64,000 bases of DNA from IMG/VR virus record IMGVR_UViG_3300027974_000020, positions 62,001 through 126,000 of that record. One strand, written 5' to 3'. The position numbers were made by a program, and so were the translations under genes. The notes under the pieces were generated by a model. The model was not told the DNA's origin. It worked only from the letters and a program-made list of their open reading frames with translations, and made no database searches. Source of the stretch: a virus. Numbering within the stretch: the stretch's first letter is position 1; the number at the start of each line of letters is the position of its first letter. Below, piece after piece: positions 46,047 to 53,354 of this stretch.

Positions 46047-46164
46047 TATGTCTCATCAGATCGACATTAACTGTCTGTGACCCCAGCGTAGGTAGTGGCT
46101 GGACAACACACTGCTATGGAGACACGCGTGCCATATATAACAGCGTGTAATAAGGAGGTAGCTT

Positions 46165-46449
46165 ATCGCTGCTATAACACAAGGTAAGACAGTTACATTC
46201 AAGCAAGTTGATGATATCATCAATTCTGCCGCTAAGGAATACCGGGTTTACCACTACAATGGTGGACAGGTCTTCATCCGTTTAAGCGCGTTGGATAATA
46301 TGATGATGGTTATCGACCATTCAACAGTAGACATTACAGTTGAGTTGTTTGACGGAACTGCATACTTGGCTGCATATGCCAATAACAACACTGAATACAG
46401 CAACCGTTTTATTGCTGCGCCATCACAATTGGCTGTGTTGTTTGCTTAA
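46165..46449 (+). CDS. Hypothetical protein with apparent ATC start
   Basis: The frame from ATC 46165 encodes IAAITQGKTVTFKQVDDIIN..., with EYRVYHYNGGQVFIRLSALD and a C-terminus QLAVLFA, 94-95 residues of clearly protein-like sequence. Upstream in the same frame is TAG then CTT; there is no ATG, GTG or TTG before residue 44. GTGTAATAAGGAGG followed by six bases precedes the ATC, exactly as at 52774. The start codon is therefore probably ATC (Ile/fMet), rare but known for some regulated genes. The function is unknown. Confidence 0.7.
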   Translation: MAAITQGKTVTFKQVDDIINSAAKEYRVYHYNGGQVFIRLSALDNMMMVIDHSTVDITVELFDGTAYLAAYANNNTEYSNRFIAAPSQLAVLFA

Positions 46450-46466
46450 GTAAGTAATAAAGAAAG

Positions 46467-46528
46467 ATACCCTGGGGTCTTCGGACCCTGGGGTTCTTTT
46501 TTTATGACTAGGACAAAGGTCTTATGTC
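46467..46528 (+). promoter_or_regulatory. Terminator-hairpin cassette 2
   Basis: GGGTC/GACCC with UUCG loop and flanking CCC/GGG plus T tract (46467-46503), then GACTAGGAC-AAAG-GTCTTATGTC (46506-46528). Confidence 0.75.
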
Positions 46529-46553
46529 AATACTCTCTAGGAGGGGAGTAGAT

Positions 46554-46823
46554 ATGAATATGAAAGACAAACTAATAATGGCAATAATTGCAGTATTATC
46601 AGTGCTTGCAATTGTTAGCTTTGTAGATGCAAGTAACAACCCAGTATCCTGCCAAGTTGACAGTTTGGTAGCGACATATGGAGATACCTATTGGACATTG
46701 AGCAGTGATGCTGGTTGTGTTGGTGGGTATGATAAGCAAAGTAGGGTTGGGCAGATAATTGATCTTAATGGAGGTTCTGCGGATCTCCGTCATGGTCAAT
46801 TGGTAATATTCCCAACTAAGTAA
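46554..46823 (+). CDS. LysM-like secreted or anchored protein
   Basis: ATG 46554 follows GGAGGGGAG. The 89-residue protein has an N-terminal hydrophobic helix (LIMAIIAVLSVLAIVSFV) acting as signal anchor, then a LysM-like domain: ATYGDTYWTLSS...VGQIIDLNGGSADLRHGQLVIFP, the usual GDT...W.I...N....L..GQ.L.IP spacing. LysM binds peptidoglycan, so it may act at the host wall or in superinfection. A Cys pair (C at about 35 and 55) may form a disulfide. Confidence 0.7.
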   Translation: MNMKDKLIMAIIAVLSVLAIVSFVDASNNPVSCQVDSLVATYGDTYWTLSSDAGCVGGYDKQSRVGQIIDLNGGSADLRHGQLVIFPTK

Positions 46824-46850
46824 ATTAAGTAAGTAAACCCAAAAAGAATT

Positions 46851-46915
46851 CCCCGAGCTGGTACCCTCTGCCAGCTTGGGGTTTTCTTTTTATGACTAGA
46901 GCTCAGGCTTTAGTC
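46851..46915 (+). promoter_or_regulatory. Terminator-hairpin cassette 3
   Basis: CCCCGAGCTGG/CCAGCTTGGGG terminator, then GACTAGAGC-TCAG-GCTTTAGTC (46894-46915), a 9-bp stem with one G-T pair. Confidence 0.75.
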
Positions 46916-47027
46916 GGGCTATAAGCGTTACGCCCTGAAAGTAATGCACCGGTCGTTGGCTACCGTAAAGCTAACACCTGTTGCGCAATTTGGGACTTTC
47001 TCTCCCAAAAAAACAGGAGGAATACTA

Positions 47028-47351
47028 ATGATTACAATGATCATTATCGCAACACTCATGGTTGTGGCTGCAGTTGCAGTTACAGTCTGCGTGATGCAGC
47101 AAAAGGCAATCGTTCTGATCAATCAGATCAAGAACCTCATCGTTCAATTGAGCGAAGAGAAAGCAAAAGCAGCCAAGGTTCTTTCCGAAAAGGAACAAGA
47201 ACTGAGGGAAGCCAAGGATACAGCACGCCGTCATTTAAATGATTGGAATGCTCTCTACTTGGAGAAAAGGGCAGCTGAAGCCAAAAAGGCAGAAGCAGCA
47301 AAGAAGACAGAAGCGAAAGCTACTGTAAAGAAGACCAAAACAACCAAATAA
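47028..47351 (+). CDS. Membrane-anchored coiled-coil protein
   Basis: ATG 47028 with CAGGAGG upstream. The 107-residue protein has an N-terminal membrane helix (MIIIATLMVVAAVAVTVCVM) followed by a long E/K/A coiled coil (NLIVQLSEEKAKAAKVLSEK...) and a Lys-rich tail ending KKTKTTK. It is reminiscent of spanin-like or membrane scaffold proteins; no family is established. The AT-rich and GC-balanced codon mix differs from the late genes. Confidence 0.6.
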   Translation: MITMIIIATLMVVAAVAVTVCVMQQKAIVLINQIKNLIVQLSEEKAKAAKVLSEKEQELREAKDTARRHLNDWNALYLEKRAAEAKKAEAAKKTEAKATVKKTKTTK

Positions 47352-47392
47352 GACAAATTAGGGAAAGTCCTAATTGCGCAACAACAAAAGAT

Positions 47393-47450
47393 GCCCTGGG
47401 GGTTAACACCCCTGGGGTTTTCTTTTTATACCTAGAACATAGGTCCTTAT
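47393..47450 (+). promoter_or_regulatory. Terminator-hairpin cassette 4
   Basis: CCCTGGGGGT/ACCCCTGGGG terminator plus T tract, then a weaker TAGAAC-ATAG-GTCCTTA hairpin (47430-47450). Confidence 0.6.
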
Positions 47451-47476
47451 AATAAGTGAAGGGAGGTGAAATAGAA

Positions 47477-47650
47477 ATGGAAAACGCTAGGAATGGCATA
47501 TTCCCACATAAGTGTGGATGGCCATCCTGTGAGTTTGTAGTGGAATTGGACGATGAGCCCAATTGCTTTACTCATTCACCAGACAGCGGCAGTTCCGAGG
47601 TCGGCTACTCTGCAAGGAGAGATGCTGAACGCGGAATCGTACGGTTCTGA
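47477..47650 (+). CDS. Small Cys/His-rich protein
   Basis: This 57-residue protein (ATG 47477 behind GGAGGTG) has HKCGWPSCEF...DEPNCFTHSPD, a CxxxxC...CxxxH arrangement that may bind zinc. It ends GIVRF with CGG as the penultimate sense codon, a normal arginine use. No function recognised. Confidence 0.5.
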   Translation: MENARNGIFPHKCGWPSCEFVVELDDEPNCFTHSPDSGSSEVGYSARRDAERGIVRF

Positions 47651-47723
47651 TGGGATGGCAGCCAACTGACTAAGAGTCGGGGCAGATGAATAGTGCCTGG
47701 CAACAGAAACTATCATGAAAGAA

Positions 47724-47785
47724 TAATCTCAGGGGTTAGCATCCCTGAGATTTTCTTTTTATGACTAGGGAAAAGGTCTCTAGTC
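47724..47785 (+). promoter_or_regulatory. Terminator-hairpin cassette 5
   Basis: ATCTCAGGG/CCCTGAGAT terminator with T tract, then GACTAGGGA-AAAGG-TCTCTAGTC (47763-47785), a 9-bp stem. Confidence 0.75.
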
Positions 47786-47879
47786 TGGTTAGCAGACCAT
47801 AATCTGTTTAGCCGTAGCTGTACATACGGTGCCAGCGTGATGGGCGCATCCCATCTTTATGATTTCTTAAGGAGGAATC

Positions 47880-48170
47880 ATGTTCGGCATCATATTGCTA
47901 CAAAACTGGTTGACTTTTGCGATATTCGCAATTTTGATATCAGTCTCGGTAATGATCATTATCGAGGAAACAAAAGGTAAAGGTATCATTAACACTATCC
48001 TATACACTTTAGGATTTGTGTCACTGTTGTCTTTATGGCCTGTATTTAATATCTATACAGCCATACCTATCACAAACGATAATAATTTATTATTTATAAT
48101 AGCTTTATTTACAACATATTTTGCTCTGGTATTTGCTGGAACAGAGTTGATGGATAAAGCTACAAAATAA
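47880..48170 (+). CDS. Three-helix membrane protein
   Basis: This 96-residue protein starts at ATG 47880 behind TTAAGGAGGAATC. It has hydrophobic stretches (GIILLQNWLTFAIFAILISV, TILYTLGFVSLLSLWPVFNI, LLFIIALFTTYFALVFAGTE). It is likely an inner-membrane protein; the role is unknown. Confidence 0.55.
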   Translation: MFGIILLQNWLTFAIFAILISVSVMIIIEETKGKGIINTILYTLGFVSLLSLWPVFNIYTAIPITNDNNLLFIIALFTTYFALVFAGTELMDKATK

Positions 48171-48225
48171 TAAAAAACTAGAATACTTTAGTTGTACAGA
48201 GCTAAAGTTTTCTTACCAAACTAAG

Positions 48226-48286
48226 AAGTCCTTGGGGTTAGCATCCCAGGGATTTCTTTTTTATGCCTAGTGGATAGGTCACTAGG
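48226..48286 (+). promoter_or_regulatory. Terminator-hairpin cassette 6
   Basis: TCCTTGGG/CCCAGGGA terminator with T tract, then CCTAGTGG-ATAGG-TCACTAGG (48266-48286). Confidence 0.75.
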
Positions 48287-48336
48287 TAGGCAATCTTATT
48301 ATGCCTACAAATAATAAGAGGAAGGGGAGCCTCATC

Positions 48337-48522
48337 GTGTCTGACACCTTGAAGCGCTTTCCTACCCTGACCTTACAATGCGCAGACACAATCTGCTTCA
48401 TTTGTAAGACAGAAACCAAAGTCAATGGGGATACCAACCCCTATGACCTTGGTTTTGCCAGGGTAGGTGGCAACTCCGCCAACGGGTACGAGATCTATCA
48501 CATCTCGTGCTGCAACGGCTGA
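48337..48522 (+). CDS. Small Cys-containing protein (zinc-like)
   Basis: I chose GTG 48337 (GGGGAG seven bases upstream) over the ATG at 48301, which has no site. The 61-residue product has QCADTICFICKTETKV and a C-terminal SCCNG; two CxxC-like pairs about 30 residues apart suggest a zinc-binding fold. Function unknown. Confidence 0.5.
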   Translation: MSDTLKRFPTLTLQCADTICFICKTETKVNGDTNPYDLGFARVGGNSANGYEIYHISCCNG

Positions 48523-48584
48523 GTTAGCCTAATACTGGCCACCTGTGCCTGTCTCATAACTGGGGGACATTAAACTACTCAGTG

Positions 48585-48652
48585 AGAGGGTAGCCCAAAG
48601 CATTAGCTAGGGCTACCCTCTTTTTATATGACTAGGAGAAAGGCTTCTGGTT
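48585..48652 (+). promoter_or_regulatory. Terminator-hairpin cassette 7
   Basis: Perfect GAGGGTAGCCC/GGGCTACCCTC terminator stem with T tract, then GACTAGGAG-AAAGG-CTTCTGGTT (48630-48652). Confidence 0.75.
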
Positions 48653-48680
48653 AAACCAAACATACAACAAAGGAGAAACC

Positions 48681-48950
48681 ATGCGTACATCACCACGCTG
48701 TGTTGGTATAGTAAAACCAACAAGTAGGCGAGTGTTAAAGAAGGGGTTGGAGAGGTATCCTCAGATAAAGGGGGATGTAACTCAACAACGGTGCTTAAAA
48801 AGTATCAACTGCCCACACCACAGGGTTGCTAATGCTAGAATTATGGAGCTTCCATTAGAAGAACCATATGTAGAGCTAACAAGAGAGCAAATAAGGCAAT
48901 TGATTAACATCGGTTACATGGCTGAAACAGGCCGTCCATACTACTTATAG
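48681..48950 (+). CDS. Hypothetical basic protein
   Basis: This 89-residue protein (ATG 48681 behind AAAGGAGAAACC) has CVGIVKPTSRRVLKKGLERY and CLKSINCPHHRV, with a C-terminal TREQIRQLINIGYMAETGRP segment. The CxxxxxxCPHH pattern may bind metal. A CGG codon (CAA CGG TGC) is used as ordinary arginine. The next gene follows 24 bases after its stop, without a cassette between. Confidence 0.5.
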   Translation: MRTSPRCVGIVKPTSRRVLKKGLERYPQIKGDVTQQRCLKSINCPHHRVANARIMELPLEEPYVELTREQIRQLINIGYMAETGRPYYL

Positions 48951-48974
48951 ACCATAGGTCAAAGGAGAATAACA

Positions 48975-50102
48975 ATGAAATCATTAAAGCGTTTATTAAT
49001 AATCTCTACTGTTGCAATTTCTTTTATTGGGGTCAATGAAAGTTCTGCTTCAGCTAGAAATAACAAATGTGTAAAAGTTGGCACATTTAAAACGGCAGTA
49101 AAAGTTAAGTACGAATGCAAGAGATTGACCACAGGTCTCAGATGGGTAAAGGTACAAACAAAAGTTGTACCAACAACACCTGCTGAAGTTATAATACCAA
49201 TACCAACTGATTGGTCAAATATTGAAAAGTATGCACAAAACATACCATACGCAGCATGGAAGGCAAGTGTTGGCGCGATCACCACTGGTATGCCTCAGAT
49301 GCCAACAGTGAATATCATTAATGGACCAAATGCCCTTATAGCTTATTCAACTCCGGAAGTTAAGATTAATTTAACATCACGTTTATTTTCATCTGCAAAG
49401 CAACTTTCGCAGGTAAATATTATGCGTTTTGGGTATGATGATATTGGATGGGCTAATTCAAAGTGGTTAGAGCAATTTAATGGCCAAGATAATTCTGTTC
49501 CAAGAGAAATATTCGATACGTGTAAAACTACCACGACATGTTGGGGTGGCATTTCGCGCAATACCAAAAGTGGAATAGCTTGGTTTGCTTTGGCAACAAT
49601 GAAAGATAATCTATCTGAACCTAAACTTGTAAACGGGACTAACTACGCGCACTCATATGCTCATGCAATCCAATACGCAGCACTGTCTGAAATACCAGCA
49701 CAAAGACTGCCAAGATGGTTGCTTGAAGGAGTTGCTACTTATTCACAAGCTGCTGTTGAAGGCATGGTAAGTTTTGATTTATACAAGTCTGAACGCACAA
49801 GAGAAACAGGAGGATTAAATAACTCTCTTGAATGGCTTGAATCATTTCTTGCCCCAACAGGCAATGATTGGTCTCATTGGAACAAATATACTGGTAATGA
49901 TTCTTGGAGAGTTTATGATGTTGGTTTTATGGCAACCGAAGCGTTAGTAGCCCTCAGAGGACCAAACACTGTAATGAGTTTGTATACAAAAGTAGGAAGT
50001 GGTCAAACTTTTGATCAAGCGTTTAATGAGCTATATGGAATCTCTTGGGCTGAAGCTCACAAGATAATTGCTCGTGTAATTTCCTTACAAATTAACAAAT
50101 AA
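48975..50102 (+). CDS. Secreted pseudo-gluzincin-like protein
   Basis: This 375-residue protein has a signal peptide (KSLKRLLIISTVAISFIGVN, cleavage near ASA), a Cys-containing N-terminal module (KCVKVGTFKTAVKVKYECKR) as in secreted proteins of low-GC freshwater actinobacteria, and a peptidase-MA-like domain: YAHSYAHAIQYAAL in place of HExxH (Glu replaced by Ser) and PRWLLEGVATY for the third zinc ligand. The metal site may be kept but the catalytic Glu is absent, so it is probably a binding rather than proteolytic protein. Host origin by transfer is likely. It ends before cassette 8. Confidence 0.65.
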   Translation: MKSLKRLLIISTVAISFIGVNESSASARNNKCVKVGTFKTAVKVKYECKRLTTGLRWVKVQTKVVPTTPAEVIIPIPTDWSNIEKYAQNIPYAAWKASVGAITTGMPQMPTVNIINGPNALIAYSTPEVKINLTSRLFSSAKQLSQVNIMRFGYDDIGWANSKWLEQFNGQDNSVPREIFDTCKTTTTCWGGISRNTKSGIAWFALATMKDNLSEPKLVNGTNYAHSYAHAIQYAALSEIPAQRLPRWLLEGVATYSQAAVEGMVSFDLYKSERTRETGGLNNSLEWLESFLAPTGNDWSHWNKYTGNDSWRVYDVGFMATEALVALRGPNTVMSLYTKVGSGQTFDQAFNELYGISWAEAHKIIARVISLQINK

Positions 50103-50116
50103 TCTTATTAAAGAAT

Positions 50117-50170
50117 AGAGGGTCCTTCGGGGCCCTTTTTTCTTTATGACTAGTGGATAGGCCACTAGTC
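50117..50170 (+). promoter_or_regulatory. Terminator-hairpin cassette 8
   Basis: AGGGTCC-TTCG-GGGCCCT terminator, then the best-formed hairpin of the family: perfect 9-bp GACTAGTGG/CCACTAGTC around ATAGG (50148-50170). Confidence 0.85.
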
Positions 50171-50190
50171 TTTAGTTAAGGAGAAGAGTA

Positions 50191-50517
50191 ATGAAAGAAA
50201 TGGAATGGTGTGGATGCATGGATGTGCGTTCATGGAAAGATGGCTTTGCTGATATTTTTAGCAGAGAGTTAGTAGAAGGTAAAAGAAAAGGTGAGTTGTA
50301 TGAATTGTTTGAAGTTAAAAGCTTTGAAGAATTTAAGGATGAGTTAAGTGATATTGCATGGGGTGTAGGACGTATTGTTGGTGGTTTGGTTGGTAAGCCA
50401 TATGTACGGATTATTGGTGATGCAATACATTACAATAAGGTTGTTTCTCGTATGAATGAATATGGTTGTATGAGGAGCAAGCGATTTCTTATTAAGGGTG
50501 AATGTCCTAATAAGTGA
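50191..50517 (+). CDS. Hypothetical protein
   Basis: This 108-residue protein (ATG 50191 behind AAGGAGAAG) reads MKEMEWCGCMDVRSWKDGFA... with FEEFKDELSDIAWGVGRIVG, a helix and a Cys pair at the start and end. A CGG followed by A (GTA CGG ATT) is read in frame as arginine, which contrasts with the late genes. It resembles small kinase-regulator-like phage proteins of the MazG-adjacent type only weakly; function unknown. Confidence 0.5.
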   Translation: MKEMEWCGCMDVRSWKDGFADIFSRELVEGKRKGELYELFEVKSFEEFKDELSDIAWGVGRIVGGLVGKPYVRIIGDAIHYNKVVSRMNEYGCMRSKRFLIKGECPNK

Positions 50518-50551
50518 TTTAAGTTAATTAGTAAATAATTGACGGGGTATG

Positions 50552-50610
50552 CCCCTAGGGTCGTTTGATCCTAGGGGTATATTTTTTATGCCTAGTGGAA
50601 TGGCCGCAGG
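50552..50610 (+). promoter_or_regulatory. Terminator-hairpin cassette 9
   Basis: CCCCTAGGGTC/GATCCTAGGGG terminator and T tract, then a degenerate CCTAGTGG-AATGG-CCGCAGG hairpin (50591-50610). Confidence 0.65.
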
Positions 50611-50633
50611 TTATAGATTATAGGAGAAGAGAA

Positions 50634-51065
50634 ATGAAAGAGAAAGCAATTATAGTTGATATTGATGGTACTTTGTTTGAAGAGGTGCCAGGTTGGACAA
50701 TGGAGACTGATGCATGGTGGGTGGAAGAAACACTTAAGATGCGTGAGTTGAAAGTTGGAATTGGATTAATTAAAGTATTTAAGGAAATGGGATTTAAGTT
50801 GGTTTTCTTGACAGCAAGAGGACAAAGCTGCAAGAAGAATACTTTGATTAAGTTTAAGGAAGCTGGTATTGATAACTTGGTAGATTCGATGTGGCACAGG
50901 CCAGTTAAGTGGAATGGCGTGGCACCAGTTGAATATAAGAAGTTCATGATGCAACGGATTATGAAAAAGTATGATGTTGTGTTTGCTATGGATGATAGCG
51001 ACAAGAACTTGGAAATGTTTAAGGGATTGGGTATCAAGGTATTTGATGCAAAGAGGTGGTGGTGA
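50634..51065 (+). CDS. HAD-family phosphatase (PNKP 3'-phosphatase-like)
   Basis: ATG 50634 follows TAGGAGAAGAGAA. The 143-residue protein has the HAD motif I DIDGTLFE (about residues 9-16), motif II FLTARGQS, a Lys in the middle (RPVKWNG) and motif III/IV AMDDSDKNLEMFKGLGI. This arrangement resembles the 3'-phosphatase domain of T4 Pnkp and related phage phosphatases. It could repair nicked nucleic acid ends, for example after host nuclease attack; the substrate is unproven. CGG followed by A (CAA CGG ATT) is read normally here. Confidence 0.75.
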   Translation: MKEKAIIVDIDGTLFEEVPGWTMETDAWWVEETLKMRELKVGIGLIKVFKEMGFKLVFLTARGQSCKKNTLIKFKEAGIDNLVDSMWHRPVKWNGVAPVEYKKFMMQRIMKKYDVVFAMDDSDKNLEMFKGLGIKVFDAKRWW

Positions 51066-51096
51066 GGTTATTGATAAACCTCAGACCAAAGAAACT

Positions 51097-51148
51097 AGGG
51101 TCCTTCGAGGCCCTTTTTTCTTTATGACTAGGACACAAGTCTTAAGTC
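51097..51148 (+). promoter_or_regulatory. Terminator-hairpin cassette 10
   Basis: AGGGTCC-TTCG-AGGCCCT terminator, then GACTAGGAC-ACAA-GTCTTAAGTC (51126-51148) with one bulged A. GTCTATTGGTAGAC follows at about 51149-51162 as a further small hairpin. Confidence 0.75.
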
Positions 51149-51251
51149 TGTCTATTGGTAGACATAAACTTCATGACCCCACTATTGGTAGTAGGTGGCA
51201 AATCATACTACCAGGGCACAGCCTTCACTGTGACTAATAAAGGAGAATAAA

Positions 51252-51932
51252 TTGGAAATGAACGAAGAGCCCAAAGCAATGCCAAAGTGGTTGGGTAAAT
51301 TCCCAGCCTACATCAAACAATTGTGGTTGGATTCAAACAAAATTGAACCCACACCACCAGTGGAACCATCACTGCCAGCAGAAGGCGAATTTCGTTTTCT
51401 GTTGATTCCACAAAATGACACAAGCAACTCCGAGGCGGTACCGATGTTGGTGCTCATCCAGAAAGTACTTCAAGATGGGTACTTCCAGGTAATGCTTACT
51501 CATTGTGAAGATGCAATGCAAACATACTCTGATCTTTACGTCACTAGTGGCGAAACAGGTTTGGGGTATGGTGTTTTCATTAGCACCGCAATACAAAATC
51601 AAGCTAACGTGAATTGCTTGAGCGAAACTGCAGTTGGTAAGTTGATTCCTTCAATGGTACGAGCTAGGGGTACATACAATTTTGGACCTAATGATGAGTG
51701 GCGCAGAGGACGTCGCTTTTCTTCAGATCGATTTGTTGCACAACTAGATCCACGTTGGAAGTTCGTTAATGAACAACTTACTGCAATGCAATACCTACTG
51801 GGCGCATATGAAGATGAAGGCGATACTCGTGACTCTGAATTGAGCGCAAAACACCAAGCAGAAGACATGAAATCGTTTTACCAAGTTGACCGTGACAATG
51901 GTGAACTTCTTCCATCGCAGAAAAACAACTAA
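51252..51932 (+). CDS. Hypothetical protein
   Basis: I use TTG 51252 (GGAG six bases upstream); ATG 51258 is further away. The 226-residue protein has a Pro-rich segment EPTPPVEPSLPAEGEFRFLL and a beta-rich domain with MVRARGTYNFGPNDEWRRGR and QLDPRWKFVNEQLTAMQYLL. I recognise no family. The leader upstream (51149-51240) contains several TTGG- or TTGGT-loop hairpins. Confidence 0.5.
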   Translation: MEMNEEPKAMPKWLGKFPAYIKQLWLDSNKIEPTPPVEPSLPAEGEFRFLLIPQNDTSNSEAVPMLVLIQKVLQDGYFQVMLTHCEDAMQTYSDLYVTSGETGLGYGVFISTAIQNQANVNCLSETAVGKLIPSMVRARGTYNFGPNDEWRRGRRFSSDRFVAQLDPRWKFVNEQLTAMQYLLGAYEDEGDTRDSELSAKHQAEDMKSFYQVDRDNGELLPSQKNN

Positions 51933-52040
51933 GTAAGTAATAGGTCTGATTGGATCGACCTTAACTGTCCATGAACCAACCGTTAACCAAGAGGTTGTAA
52001 TTCACATGGTTATTTAATCACAAACAAAAGGAGAAGGATA

Positions 52041-52559
52041 ATGTCAGATAACAAAAACAAATTCCAGTCAAGGCTGGATGCAATCTCAAAGGTTGCAATT
52101 GTTTTACATGCCTTTGGCACATGGTATGAACTACAAATTGAATCCAGTGACAAAAATCGGTTGACTGATGGGGCACTGAAGTATACACAGCATGTTAGCT
52201 TGTTCCCAAGCAGCAGAACATTGTATTCTTTTGTTGGTGTTTCAGAAGATGGTGCAATTGTCAATGGTTTCATGCATGATGGAACAAGCAACGACAATGG
52301 TGGTTATGGCAGTGATTCGTTTGAATTGACGATGAAAGATGGATCACACAAAGTCATAACAGGACCATGGAGCTCAAGACCAGGAGTTCATACTGTTAAC
52401 AGCGGTATTCAATACACTGAAGTTAGAGTTGGTTATGGTATGTATGGATTCTCAAGGGAATTCATTGAAGCCATAATTGATCGATTTAACCTCGATGTAA
52501 ATCTTGACTCAGTAACTTTGGAAGACAAAGAAATTAATCTGAAAGTAACACCTAAGTAA
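52041..52559 (+). CDS. Hypothetical protein
   Basis: This 172-residue protein starts at ATG 52041 behind AAAAGGAGAAGGATA. It has FGTWYELQIESSDKNRLTDG, GYGSDSFELTMKDGSHKVIT and EVRVGYGMYGFSREFIEAII, an alpha/beta domain without a family I recognise. One CGG (AAT CGG TTG) is used as arginine. The leader from 51940 carries a hairpin GTCTGATTGGATCGAC also present in cassette 11's leader. Confidence 0.5.
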   Translation: MSDNKNKFQSRLDAISKVAIVLHAFGTWYELQIESSDKNRLTDGALKYTQHVSLFPSSRTLYSFVGVSEDGAIVNGFMHDGTSNDNGGYGSDSFELTMKDGSHKVITGPWSSRPGVHTVNSGIQYTEVRVGYGMYGFSREFIEAIIDRFNLDVNLDSVTLEDKEINLKVTPK

Positions 52560-52602
52560 GTAGCAGCGGTGAGCCTGGAGTTAGGTTTCAGGCTAAGGAA
52601 AT

Positions 52603-52655
52603 TAGGGTCCTTCGGGGCCCTTTTTTCTTTATGACTAGGAATAAGGTTCCAAGTC
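52603..52655 (+). promoter_or_regulatory. Terminator-hairpin cassette 11
   Basis: AGGGTCC-TTCG-GGGCCCT terminator, then GACT/AGTC and GGAA/TTCC around TAAGG (52633-52655), followed by GTCTGATTGGATCGAC. Confidence 0.75.
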
Positions 52656-52773
52656 CGTCTGATTGGATCGACGTAAAATGTCCATGACCCCTGGTTATTG
52701 GTTACCCAGGACAACTACGTAACCAGAGAGACACTATCTCTCTATAATAAAAAGTGTAATAAGGAGGAATGTT

Positions 52774-53163
52774 ATCAAAGAGCAAATCAACAAAATCAAC
52801 CAGGTCACTGATGGTGACAAGGTCAAGTGCGAGCCGTGCTTTGGCACAGGTAAGTACATGAGCAAAACCGTCATCGATGGAACATGTTTCCGTTGCAAAG
52901 GCACTGGTTCAGAAAAAGCAATGTCAATCAAGCAATACAATTTCATCAAGGAATTGTTCATGGCATTGGTGAAAATGAACATCATTGTGAAAGAGAACAA
53001 TGAATGGCATGAAATGGTTAACACCATGAACCAACACAAGGATGGAATTACATTGCGGTCATCCAAGTGGGCATCAGACAAGATTGAGGAATACAAGGCT
53101 CGCAAGAACCGTGTCCTCAAACCTAAGAGGCCAGTGTATTCAGTTACCCACTGTGGAATTTGA
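52774..53163 (+). CDS. DnaJ-type zinc-finger protein with apparent ATC start
   Basis: The frame from ATC 52774 reads IKEQINKINQVTDGDKVKCE followed by PCFGTGKYMSKTVIDGTCFR and CKGTG: CxxCxGTG and CxxCxGTG as in the DnaJ central zinc finger. The N-terminal CxxC requires translation from upstream of the first in-frame ATG (52858). No ATG, GTG or TTG lies in frame between the ribosome-binding site and the zinc finger, and GTGTAATAAGGAGG-N6-ATC is identical in layout to the 46165 gene. An extension in another frame, ...VEFEQWDEPQWVTEEWKAGE, lies just beyond the TGA (see the inverted repeat at 53139-53194). Confidence 0.7.
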   Translation: MKEQINKINQVTDGDKVKCEPCFGTGKYMSKTVIDGTCFRCKGTGSEKAMSIKQYNFIKELFMALVKMNIIVKENNEWHEMVNTMNQHKDGITLRSSKWASDKIEEYKARKNRVLKPKRPVYSVTHCGI

Positions 53164-53194
53164 GCAGTGGGATGAACCACAGTGGGTAACTGAA
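53139..53194. repeat. 18-bp perfect inverted repeat across a stop codon
   Basis: TTCAGTTACCCACTGTGG (53139-53156) and its exact reverse complement (53177-53194) flank a 20-base loop containing the TGA stop of the zinc-finger gene. As RNA this would be a very stable hairpin ending the message. It is not followed by a T tract, so it may be a recoding element, processing signal or the scar of an inversion. Confidence 0.85.
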
Positions 53195-53273
53195 GAATGG
53201 AAAGCTGGAGAAGATGCAGAGGCTGACATATACTAGCACCGCCAGGTGTATAGGTAGTCATCAAGTCAAAGAA

Positions 53274-53327
53274 GAGGGGGTCCTTCGGGGCCCTCTTTTC
53301 TTTTATGCCTAGGACACAGGTCTCAGG
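53274..53327 (+). promoter_or_regulatory. Terminator-hairpin cassette 12
   Basis: GAGGGGGTCC-TTCG-GGGCCCTC terminator, then CCTAGGAC-ACAG-GTCTCAGG (53308-53327) with one A-C mismatch. Confidence 0.75.
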
Positions 53328-53354
53328 CTAACACTCTCTAGGAGGGGAGTAATC

